Below are positions 44,907-52,044 of a DNA stretch of 64,000 nt, one piece after another. A program made the translations under genes and the position numbers. Source of the DNA: Nucisporomicrobium flavum. GTDB lineage: Bacteria > Actinomycetota > Actinomycetes > Mycobacteriales > Micromonosporaceae. Where the stretch lies: positions 208,324 to 272,323 of the forward strand of contig NZ_JADMLH010000005.1 in the NCBI RefSeq assembly GCF_016464385.1, written 5' to 3'. A model generated the notes under the pieces. It worked only from the letters and a program-made list of their open reading frames with translations, was not told the DNA's origin and searched no databases. How positions within the stretch are numbered: position 1 is the stretch's first letter; each line of letters starts with the position of its first letter.

Positions 44907-46424
44907 CTATAGACGGTAAGCCTCCACTGCGCCAAGTCGTTCGTTGCGTACGGCTCGGATGACGTCCTGGCTGGTCTGGCAGTAGCAATCTGAGCGCGGC
45001 CGGCGGTCGTCGATCATGTCGAGTTGAGGGCCGTACAGGGTGTCGTACTCGATCTGGCGCATACGGACATTGCTGTCTTCGTTGTGGGCGCGGGCGATGA
45101 GCGCGCCCACCATAAGGCTTGCGGCCTGCTGGGCGACGAATGCTGCGGACGGTTGGTAGCTGTTGTCGCCGTTGACGGTGGTTAGATTCATGACTCGACC
45201 GAGCCCACAGACAGGCTTGCCGAGATGTTGTTCGAGCAGCCGACGGCCCTGACGGGGTAGGCCGCGCAAGTCGTCCTCAGTGAGTGCCTGATCGCCTTGG
45301 GCGATGCGCGCCAGCGGTAGACCGGTTGCCTGGTGCAGGCGCTGCTCGGCGGTCACTGTCGCATTGTTGGTGGGGAAGTAGCAGCGCATGCACGGGCCTG
45401 TGGGCAGAGCTTCGTGCAGGCTGACCGTGGTGCCGGCGCGTCCGCCGGTGCCGCCGTCAAGGACGAGGTCGGCGTAGATGCGTTGGAGGTCGTGCCGTGC
45501 TGCGATGTTGTCCACGGCGCCGAGCACCGTATGCGGGAGTGGCATCGTTCCCGCGTCGATATGGGAAATGAAGTCGTCGACCGTGCCGTGAACGCGACGA
45601 ATGTTCATGCGCTGGAGTGCCGTTCCGACGATGTCGACCTTGGGCAGTCGGGCACCGGCGTCTTCGTCGGTGCCGAGACTGTAGGTGATCACGTTCGGTG
45701 ATTCGAAGATCTGGCGGTCGATAACGGTCAGGTCTCCGGTTGCTTCCAGCACACTGAGGATGAGCGCGACGGCGGTGCCGATCGCGCCGGCGCCGACGAG
45801 CGCCAGCCGTTCGACGTGGAGGTGTTCAGGTGCCCGGTGGTGCGATGAGAAGAGTGCGACGGGGCAGAAGTTCAGCGTGTCAATATGTCGGTATGTGCCT
45901 GGTCGAAGTGCGGTGACCATCTTGAAGATCTCACCGGTGAGCATGGCGGCGGTCAGGACTGCGCCGAGGCCGCTGCCAGCGTGCTCCAACCTCGGGAACG
46001 GGTAGCCGGGTCGCCTGATACGCGTGCCGTGTCCATCGGGGACTCCGGTGAGGTCTGCGGCAGCATGATCGACACCGACCTGGACATGAACCGCGTCCGG
46101 AGGTGCGCCGCCCACCCTGATCGAGCGTTGCGGGTCGATACCGGCGGCAATACGCAGGACCTGGTCGACAAGGTCGTCACCGAGGCGCTTGGAACCGCGT
46201 CCGGGGTCGAGGCTGAGCTGGACGGGTAGGCGCCTCAGGTCTGCGACCAGGACACGAAGGCAGGTGCCGCTGCCAGGCACAGTGGGGTCCACCGAGATGT
46301 GGACCTGAGACGCTTCGATCCGAGCGCGAAGGCTATCTGGTTCGCTGCCCCCAGCGGTGCCGGCCAGCAGGAGAGGACGGCTGTAGTCAGTCGGCACGTA
46401 CACCATCCCCGTCGAAGACGACAC
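44907..46424 (-). CDS. E1-like ThiF-domain ubiquitin-activating enzyme
   Basis: A 505-residue E1-type enzyme. It should adenylate the Ubl C-terminal Gly and pass it to an E1 cysteine. The N-terminal 200 residues are an unassigned domain. The ThiF/Rossmann core has VGAGAIG (210-216), Asp236 in VIDRQIFESPN, and ALQRMN. CMRC (345, 348) with CYC (480, 482) make a probable zinc site, leaving Cys406 (GKPVCGLG) as the best catalytic candidate. Start is uncertain: ATG 46424 or 46406, both overlapping the JAB gene. Fourth gene of the Ubl operon. Unlike MoeB/ThiF, it is in a four-gene conjugation cassette. Confidence 0.85.
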   Translation of the reverse strand: MSSSTGMVYVPTDYSRPLLLAGTAGGSEPDSLRARIEASQVHISVDPTVPGSGTCLRVLVADLRRLPVQLSLDPGRGSKRLGDDLVDQVLRIAAGIDPQRSIRVGGAPPDAVHVQVGVDHAAADLTGVPDGHGTRIRRPGYPFPRLEHAGSGLGAVLTAAMLTGEIFKMVTALRPGTYRHIDTLNFCPVALFSSHHRAPEHLHVERLALVGAGAIGTAVALILSVLEATGDLTVIDRQIFESPNVITYSLGTDEDAGARLPKVDIVGTALQRMNIRRVHGTVDDFISHIDAGTMPLPHTVLGAVDNIAARHDLQRIYADLVLDGGTGGRAGTTVSLHEALPTGPCMRCYFPTNNATVTAEQRLHQATGLPLARIAQGDQALTEDDLRGLPRQGRRLLEQHLGKPVCGLGRVMNLTTVNGDNSYQPSAAFVAQQAASLMVGALIARAHNEDSNVRMRQIEYDTLYGPQLDMIDDRRPRSDCYCQTSQDVIRAVRNERLGAVEAYRL

Positions 46425-46881
46425 TGTCGGTCGCGGTCACCATCGGGTCGCAGCGTGGCGCTTCAATTGCTGTCCAGTCCGAGGTGAAGGTCCACCAGCG
46501 CCACAGGGCAGAGTCCTCGGGTGGGTTGTCGAAAGTGGGCACGACCGCGCTGTAGAAGCCCTTCACCCGCAGGCCACCTTCCCGGTCGGTGCGAGACAGG
46601 AACGCCTCTTCGGCGTGCGAGTGGACCATCGCGCGGACCTGAAGTTGGTGGTCTTCGGCCCAGGTAAAGATCGTGTCGAAGGCGTGCCTGGTGATGATGA
46701 AAAGACCGTACCGACGGACGATTCCGGTCGTTCCGGCGACCGCGACAACGCTCACCCTAGGGTCGCCAGCCTTGGCGAGCAGGAGACCGCCAGTCTCCAC
46801 ACCGGCTTGGCCGTAGCGGCGGATGTCGGCGCAGAGACGGATTGAGGCTGAGGCTGGAACGATGAGGTTGGGCTGACTCAT
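46387..46881 (-). CDS. JAB/MPN metalloprotease, putative deubiquitinase or Ubl processor
   Basis: A 164-residue JAMM peptidase. It has the upstream glutamate in GVETGGLLLA (near 30), then MVHSHAEEAFLSRTD: His-x-His, Ser and Asp of the H-S/T-H-x7-S-x2-D motif. It should cleave isopeptide or peptide bonds next to the Ubl. The ATG at 46881 overlaps the E2 stop by four bases and its 3' end overlaps the E1 gene. Expected roles are trimming the Ubl tail to expose Gly and removing conjugates. In BIL systems the equivalent is BilD. Confidence 0.85.
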   Translation of the reverse strand: MSQPNLIVPASASIRLCADIRRYGQAGVETGGLLLAKAGDPRVSVVAVAGTTGIVRRYGLFIITRHAFDTIFTWAEDHQLQVRAMVHSHAEEAFLSRTDREGGLRVKGFYSAVVPTFDNPPEDSALWRWWTFTSDWTAIEAPRCDPMVTATDSVVFDGDGVRAD

Positions 46882-47315
46882 GCCGCTCGTGCACCCCCGA
46901 CCCGGTTGATGTCCTCGACGAGGTTCTCCACCACGAAGAGGAACGGGTTGCCGGTGTTGCGCCAGGCATGCGGGCCGGTCGCCCACTCCGTATGGAGTGC
47001 TTGGCCCTCGGCGGTGAACGGCTTGCAGATGTCGTTTGGAGCGCGGTACCCGCTCGCTGCGGGCCATGCCCGCGGATCGCCGGTCGGCAGGCCGACCGAG
47101 GGGGCGAACAGCAGCGACGGAGGGCGGTGCGGGTACAACGTCCAGGAGATGCGCGCGACGAACAGGCCGTCGGCACAGGCAGCGGGTTGCACGACCGCCC
47201 AGTAGAGACCCAGCGGGTCTTCCTCTCGGTGCACGAGCCGCCCGCCGGTGGAGGAGAGAAACTCCTCCACCGGCGGGACGTCCCGCCCGAGAGCGATCAC
47301 ACTCTCGATGTCCAT
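46878..47315 (-). CDS. E2-like ubiquitin-conjugating protein
   Basis: A 145-residue UBC-fold protein. The YPHRPPSLLFAP strand pair corresponds to the conserved YPxxPP region of E2 enzymes. Cys97 in APNDICKPFT is the best active-site candidate; the only other Cys is Cys47. A C-terminal helix (GNPFLFVVENLVEDINRV) matches E2 helices. It is six bases after the Ubl gene and overlaps the JAB gene, so the order is Ubl-E2-JAB-E1. It should accept the Ubl from the E1 and pass it to a target. No E3 is evident in the operon. Confidence 0.8.
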   Translation of the reverse strand: MDIESVIALGRDVPPVEEFLSSTGGRLVHREEDPLGLYWAVVQPAACADGLFVARISWTLYPHRPPSLLFAPSVGLPTGDPRAWPAASGYRAPNDICKPFTAEGQALHTEWATGPHAWRNTGNPFLFVVENLVEDINRVGGARAA

Positions 47316-47321
47316 ATCCGG

Positions 47322-47594
47322 TCAGCTCGCGCCCTGGATCGTCTCGGTACGCAGCTTGAGGTGCAGGTTGCGAGCACGGCCAGCGATGTCCCCGACGGTC
47401 TTGTCACCGGGGACCTCGTCCCCGTTGTGCTTGAGGTAGTACCGGGTGGTCCCGTCGGCGGCAACGCCGAACGCGTGCAAGGAGTCGGTCAGAACGGTGC
47501 CGATCGTGACCGTGCCGGCGTACTCGCGGCGGTACGGCCGGTCGGCGGTCGCAAAGTCGACCTTGACCTCGATGTCGTCGTGCTTGTCGGGCAT
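47322..47594 (-). CDS. Ubiquitin-like modifier precursor
   Basis: A 90-residue single beta-grasp protein: strands in DIEVKVDFATADRPYRREYA and TVTIGTV, helix LTDSLHAFGVAADG, then TRYYLKHNGDEVPGDKTVGD and a final strand LHLKLRTETI. It ends Gln-Gly-Ala-Ser: a Gly followed by two residues, so maturation by the JAB protein should be needed before E1 action. ATG at 47594 has an AGAGAG site. First gene of the operon. It is a single domain, whereas type I BilA has two Ubl domains. Confidence 0.78.
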   Translation of the reverse strand: MPDKHDDIEVKVDFATADRPYRREYAGTVTIGTVLTDSLHAFGVAADGTTRYYLKHNGDEVPGDKTVGDIAGRARNLHLKLRTETIQGAS

Positions 47595-47790
47595 GGCTGC
47601 TCTCTCTTTCGCGGAACGAAGCTGTGTGCCGGACGGTGGGCAGACTTTGCCCGGGGAACTCCCGGCGACACCGTATTTCTATGTTGCAAGTCGTGCCGAT
47701 GTCGAAACTGACCTTGCCATGGAGATGCCGAGAGTGCAAGCCGTTTCACCCATGCAATGATGGGGTGTCCGACGACCCGAGGGAGACGGG
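47595..47790. promoter_or_regulatory. Divergent promoter/operator region, Ubl operon and XRE/ImmA
   Basis: These 196 bases separate the Ubl operon (left) from the XRE/ImmA pair (right). Two direct repeats, TTGCAAGTCGT (47684-47694) and GTGCAAGCCGT (47734-47744), 50 bases apart, are candidate binding sites for the XRE repressor. A TATTTCTAT stretch near 47675 could be a -10 region. Assigned by inspection only. Confidence 0.45.
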
Positions 47791-48156
47791 ATGAGCGATG
47801 AGCCCGAGAAGGGGCGCTTCGACGCCGCCGCGTTCTACGCGGCACTAGACAGGACCCGAGCGGAACGTTCGCTGCGCTGGAAACAGGTAAGCGACGAAGC
47901 CAAGGTGAGCCCCTCGACACTGACTCGACTGGCCCAAGGCCGCAGACCCGATGTCGACAGCCTGGCGGCGCTGGTGGACTGGGCCGGATTGAGCGCCGAC
48001 GACTTCGTTCGTCGAACGCAGCCAAGGCAGGAGGCCCACGGCACCCTCGCCGGCGTGTCGAGCTACCTGCGTGCCGACAGAAATCTGGACGACCGCAAGG
48101 CCGAAGCGATCGAGAAGGTCATCGAGGTCATGTACCGCCAGATGACGGAGGGTTGA
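47791..48156 (+). CDS. XRE-family HTH regulator, partner of ImmA-like peptidase
   Basis: A 121-residue protein. The HTH occupies about 20-70 (WKQVSDEAKVSPSTLTRLAQ then GRRPDVDSLAALVDWAG). The C-terminal 45 residues are a helical tail (LDDRKAEAIEKVIEVMYRQM), suitable for dimerisation or cleavage. ATG at 47791 has GGGAGA upstream. The ImmA-like gene follows after 7 bases. By analogy with ImmR-ImmA and CapH-CapP it is probably a repressor cleaved by the peptidase upon stress; the target is inferred to be the divergent Ubl operon. Confidence 0.8.
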   Translation: MSDEPEKGRFDAAAFYAALDRTRAERSLRWKQVSDEAKVSPSTLTRLAQGRRPDVDSLAALVDWAGLSADDFVRRTQPRQEAHGTLAGVSSYLRADRNLDDRKAEAIEKVIEVMYRQMTEG

Positions 48157-48163
48157 GCCTGCT

Positions 48164-48739
48164 GTGGGACAACTGCGTCGAGGCTTCCACTCAGAAGCCA
48201 ACAGCACCGCGGCGTCGATCCGAGCCGAACTGAACCTCGGACCCTTCGATCCGCTCGACCCGTGGAACCTGGCCGCCCACCTAGAGATTGAAATCCACCG
48301 GCTCAGTGACATCGCCAAGATCGAGCCGAGCGTGTCATGCCTGTTGGAAGAGGGCGACAGGTCGCTCAGTGCCGCAACCGTGTTCAACGGCTCCGAGCGG
48401 CGCATCGTGGTGAACGACTCTCACGGGCTACCTCGCCAGCATTCGAGTATCTGCCACGAGCTCGCCCACGGCCTGCTTCTACACACCCCCGTCGTCGCGT
48501 TCAACGCCAGCGGATGCCGTCACTGGGATCAAGAGATGGAAGACGAGGCTGACTGTCTCGGCGGAAAGCTACTGCTCACGGATCAAGCTGCTCGGGGGCT
48601 CGTCACCCGGAACGTCCCGCCTGACGTCGCGCAGCGTAGGTACGGCATCAGCCCCGAGATGCTTCAGTACCGTCTCAACAAGAGCGGCGCCGAGAGAATC
48701 CGTCGAAGCAGGGCCAACCAGCCTGGGGCACACAGGTAG
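48164..48739 (+). CDS. ImmA/IrrE-family metallopeptidase
   Basis: A 191-residue M78-type peptidase. The zinc motif is SICHELAHGLLLH (HExxH) and the third ligand lies in MEDEADCLGGKLLLT. The N-terminal region NSTAASIRAELNLGPFDPLD is typical of the family. GTG at 48164 is seven bases after the XRE stop, so the two are an operon. IrrE and ImmA proteins cleave their cognate XRE repressors in response to DNA damage or other signals. A perfect hairpin terminates the unit at 48806-48844. Confidence 0.85.
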   Translation: MGQLRRGFHSEANSTAASIRAELNLGPFDPLDPWNLAAHLEIEIHRLSDIAKIEPSVSCLLEEGDRSLSAATVFNGSERRIVVNDSHGLPRQHSSICHELAHGLLLHTPVVAFNASGCRHWDQEMEDEADCLGGKLLLTDQAARGLVTRNVPPDVAQRRYGISPEMLQYRLNKSGAERIRRSRANQPGAHR

Positions 48740-48805
48740 CTGTCGGCCATCGATATGTGCCAAGCGGACGCTGAGTGATCGCGGTTCGGCCCAATGAACT
48801 ACAGA

Positions 48806-48844
48806 CGGAGGATGCCCAGGGCGTAGGCGCTGGGGCATCCTCCG
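48806..48844 (+). terminator. Hairpin terminator after the ImmA-like gene
   Basis: Arms CGGAGGATGCCC and GGGGCATCCTCCG are perfectly complementary over 12 bases around a loop of about 15, 67 bases past the stop. The T-rich tail (TTGCTATATG) is moderate. Could serve both strands. Confidence 0.7.
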
Positions 48845-49019
48845 TTGCTATATGACCGCGAAACTGGCCGTAACGATCAGTGATTCGACCCATCACGCCG
48901 TGGTTTGCAGTTCGGTGACGCGCCCCGGCAGGGCACCAACCTGCGCCCCAGGGCGCCGGTCGTACGACGGCATCTAGACATACGCGGTGAGCCGGAGCTC
49001 AGAGATGGCGCTCATTCTT

Positions 49020-49240
49020 GAATTAAGCGCACTATCTTCGGCAGATCAGCGCACCCGCGCCCCGAGTGGCTTCATGATCGCTTGCACTCAGCGTGAGCGA
49101 ACTCCTGAGCAACCGTCGGCGCCACCCAATCAAGATCGGTAAGCGGTGCCGATTCACGAACATTGCGGCGGCCGGTACCGCCAGAGTGGTGCCGAGAGTC
49201 GCAAACATCTGGCGCCCAAATTCGCGAACGAAGCCACCAG
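49020..49240. repeat. Island-spacer repeats near the right border
   Basis: GCGCACTATCTTCGGCAGAT (49027) repeats the spacer element of 43.5 kb, followed by CAGCGCACCCGCGCC. The opposite strand of 49200-49235 repeats the TTCGCGAATTTGGGCGCC element of 39.0 kb. They lie between the ImmA gene and the lanthipeptide cluster, where no gene is seen from 48740 to about 49400. Confidence 0.7.
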
Positions 49241-49402
49241 CCCCAACTTTGCTTGCCGGCAGGATCTCAATGGACGCGGTGCAGGGAGCATCACCGTCAT
49301 CCGATCGGCGGGGAGCCCGTCGACTACCGAGCAGGTCGACCAGCGCGTGGCCCCAGCCTCACAGCAGTACAGCCTGCGCAACCCCCAACCTGCCTGAGAT
49401 TC

Positions 49403-49633
49403 TCAGGTTGCGGCGGCCTTCGCCTGCTGGTCACGATGCTCGGCGAGCGCAAGCAGCGCGACCTGAACGCCAGCCCACCCTGGCGCGAGCCGGTCGGCCG
49501 AAGCCGAGTGTGCAAGCTCCCCGTCTCTAGCCGTCAATGTCACGCTGCGAGATGCCGCCCGCATCACCGTAGATCCAGCCTTGGCAAAGGGGTTGGTCGA
49601 AGTCGAGAGGCAGGCGCTGATGCTGGTTGGCAT
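49403..49633 (-). CDS. Doubtful small gene at the end of the lanthipeptide operon
   Basis: A 76-residue frame starting 21 bases after the methyltransferase stop on the same strand (ATG 49633, no clear ribosome site). It is Ser/Ala-rich with helix-like segments (GWAGVQVALLALAEHRDQQA). It may be an operon tail gene or a chance frame. Confidence 0.3.
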   Translation of the reverse strand: MPTSISACLSTSTNPFAKAGSTVMRAASRSVTLTARDGELAHSASADRLAPGWAGVQVALLALAEHRDQQAKAAAT

Positions 49634-49654
49634 CACGGTGCGGCAGTGCGTGCT

Positions 49655-50863
49655 TCAGTAGCGGAGTACCAGACGTGTGGTCGACTTGTTGATCTGCAGT
49701 CCGGTCTGGTCGGCTGGCACATCGGTGCCGGCCGGGTAGACGCTCAGTTCTGGGTTGACTGTTCGCGCCGTTCCCCAGGCGTCGATCTGGTCGATGATGT
49801 GCTCGGCGAGGGCGCGGCCGGCGGCCCTGTGGCCTGTGGCGCCGAGCTGCCAGCGACCAGGTGTGTGGTCACTGCGCCGGATCGTGAAGTACGCGAGCGA
49901 GCCGTCCTCGACGAGGGCGGGGCTGCGGACGGCGACGGCCGGTGTGCACAGGCCTGATGCGACGGCATCCTGGTTGGCTTGGATGCGGATGGTGCCGGGG
50001 TGGGTGGCGGTCAGCCGCAGCCAGACACCATCGAACGGCTCTTCGCCGTGCACGGTGACCTCGGACCACAGCACGCTCTTGTCGCGGGCGAGCACGCCTT
50101 GCAGCGCGCTGGGGTCCACGTGCTGGTCGATGTCGTAGTGGATGGTCACCGACTTGGCCGGGTCGAGGGTGGTGTTCTTCTCGCCGTCCTGGCCAAGCAT
50201 GGGCACGAACCCGCACAGAATCATCTGTTCGGCCTCGAGGCGGTCGGCGTGTTTGGCCAGTGCTACGGCGCGGGTGGTGCCGCGCCAGCGCAGCGGCAGC
50301 ACGAGCCGGCCGCCGGGGAGCAGCTGGTCCCACCACGCCGGGGGGATGTCCCAGGCGCCGACGGTGACGATGAGGCGGTCGAACGGGGCGTGTTCGGGTG
50401 CGCCCTGGGCGCCGTCTCGGGTGAGGACGGTGACGTCGTGCAGTCCGGTGTCGTCCAGGTGGCGGCGGGCGCCGGCGGTGACGTCGGCGTTGATGTCGAC
50501 CGTGGTGACGGTGCCGTTCGGGCCGGTCAGCGTCCTGAGGAGGGCCGCGTTGTAGCCAGTGCCGGCGCCGATCTCGAGGATGCGCTGCCCGGGTTGCACG
50601 TCGAGCATGTCGAGCATGGCGGCGACGATGTCCGGGTGTGATGCGCAGCTGAGGCTTGTGCCGTCCGGGAAGACGTGCGTGATGACCGCTTCGGCGTCGT
50701 ATGCCTCGGCCAGCGGCGCTTGCGGCACGTAACGGTGGCGCTCGACCTGCCGCAGGGCCTGCTCGACCGGCTTGCTCAGCGTTCGGCTGCGCAAGATGCG
50801 GTCGACCATGGCGTTGCGCAGGACGTCCGGGGACTGTCCGGTGGTGGCGGAAGTGGTAGTCAT
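49655..50863 (-). CDS. FxLD-system methyltransferase (PCMT-like)
   Basis: A 402-residue protein-L-isoaspartate O-methyltransferase-like enzyme. The SAM-binding motif ILEIGAGTGYNAALLRTL is followed by TVDINADV and DRLIVTVGAWDIPPAWW; the C-terminal 170 residues are the extension seen in the group associated with FxLD lanthipeptides. Such enzymes methylate Asp in lanthipeptides to form aspartimide or isoaspartate. The core has Asp34 and Asp37 as possible targets. GTG/ATG start at 50863 overlaps the LanC stop by four bases. Cytoplasmic. Confidence 0.85.
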   Translation of the reverse strand: MTTTSATTGQSPDVLRNAMVDRILRSRTLSKPVEQALRQVERHRYVPQAPLAEAYDAEAVITHVFPDGTSLSCASHPDIVAAMLDMLDVQPGQRILEIGAGTGYNAALLRTLTGPNGTVTTVDINADVTAGARRHLDDTGLHDVTVLTRDGAQGAPEHAPFDRLIVTVGAWDIPPAWWDQLLPGGRLVLPLRWRGTTRAVALAKHADRLEAEQMILCGFVPMLGQDGEKNTTLDPAKSVTIHYDIDQHVDPSALQGVLARDKSVLWSEVTVHGEEPFDGVWLRLTATHPGTIRIQANQDAVASGLCTPAVAVRSPALVEDGSLAYFTIRRSDHTPGRWQLGATGHRAAGRALAEHIIDQIDAWGTARTVNPELSVYPAGTDVPADQTGLQINKSTTRLVLRY

Positions 50864-52044
50864 GTGGTCGTCTCCCGGATCGGTGGTTGTGCGGTGCTGC
50901 CTCGGACCAGCAGGCAGGTGTCCCAGCCAGAGACCGCCGGCTGGGGTACGTCTCCGGCGATGGTGGTCAGCAGCACGCCGGTGACGCCCTCCAGCAGGCC
51001 CCCGTCAGTTCCGGGATGCTGCTGGCGGGCGCGGGCCAGGACGGCTGCGGCGGCTGTACGCAGCTCGGGGTTGCCGGTGTCGGTGGCGGCGCATCCGAGC
51101 GTGTGGGCCAGCCCGGCGGCGCCGTGGCACAGGCCGGGGCTATCCAGGTGGGCGAGCTGGCGCTGGTCGGTGGCGCAGCCGAGCAGGGCCTGCTCGGCGG
51201 TGTGCACGCGGCCGGGGTCGGCGGTGGCGAGGCCGGCGAGGTGCTGGGCGCGGGCGATGCCGGGGGTGCCGTAGCACCAGGAGGGCCGCATCGGCGCGCC
51301 CTGGTCGGGTTGCCTGGTGCGCCACTCGTCTCGGCCGATGACCTCGGGCCACCACGCGTCGCGGCCGCTGCCGGTGCGCCACTGGTCGAGCCAGGCGCAC
51401 AGGTGTGTGATGGCCGCGGCGTGGCCGTCGACGGTGACTGCTCGCTGCATCGCCGCAGACAGTAGTGCCAGGGGTCCGGCGACACCATGTGCAATGCCGA
51501 AGCCGGCGTGACCTGCACTCCATCGGGGGTGGGCATGCCGGTCGGGGCTGCCTGCGGCCCACCAGCCGGGCACGTGTTCGCCGTCGATGTGCAGGGGTTC
51601 GGTGAGCCGCACGAGGTAGGTCAGGCAGTCGCGTAGCAGCGGGTGGTCGCCGTGGCGGTGCAGCAGGTAGACGCCCAGGCCGGTGATGCCGCTGATCAGG
51701 TCATATTCCCCAGCCTGTGGCAGCCGTTGCGCGTCGATGCGGCGGTGCGCGGCGGTGAGGCGGCGCCGGATCATGGTGTTGATGGCCTGGTCGAGCGTGG
51801 CGAGCGCGTCGGCGTAGGCGGGATGCCCGGCGGTGTGCAGGGTGAAGGCGACCGCGGTGGCACCGTGGAACAGCCCGCCGGTGTCGGGGTGCGCCGCGAG
51901 CGGGTGGCCGGTCATGGTCTGTGCCAGGCGGTGCACGTCGCGCCAGGCGGCCATCTGGCGGTGGGCGCGTTCGACGGCCAGCAGCGCGTGTCCTGCGGTG
52001 CCGGCGCCCAGGGACTGTGTCTGCCCGGCGGGTATGGCGGTCAT
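50860..52044 (-). CDS. LanC-like lanthionine synthetase (cyclase)
   Basis: A 394-residue LanC-family cyclase. It adds Cys thiols onto dehydroamino acids in the precursor. Zinc ligands: Cys in SWCYGTPGIARAQHL and the Cys-His pair in GLCHGAAGLAHTLG. The internal repeats of the alpha/alpha barrel are visible as GxxG turns (LISGITGLGVYLLHR, GVAGPLALLSAAM). It overlaps LanB and the methyltransferase by four bases each (ATGA), giving tight stoichiometric coupling. Confidence 0.9.
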   Translation of the reverse strand: MTAIPAGQTQSLGAGTAGHALLAVERAHRQMAAWRDVHRLAQTMTGHPLAAHPDTGGLFHGATAVAFTLHTAGHPAYADALATLDQAINTMIRRRLTAAHRRIDAQRLPQAGEYDLISGITGLGVYLLHRHGDHPLLRDCLTYLVRLTEPLHIDGEHVPGWWAAGSPDRHAHPRWSAGHAGFGIAHGVAGPLALLSAAMQRAVTVDGHAAAITHLCAWLDQWRTGSGRDAWWPEVIGRDEWRTRQPDQGAPMRPSWCYGTPGIARAQHLAGLATADPGRVHTAEQALLGCATDQRQLAHLDSPGLCHGAAGLAHTLGCAATDTGNPELRTAAAAVLARARQQHPGTDGGLLEGVTGVLLTTIAGDVPQPAVSGWDTCLLVRGSTAQPPIRETTT

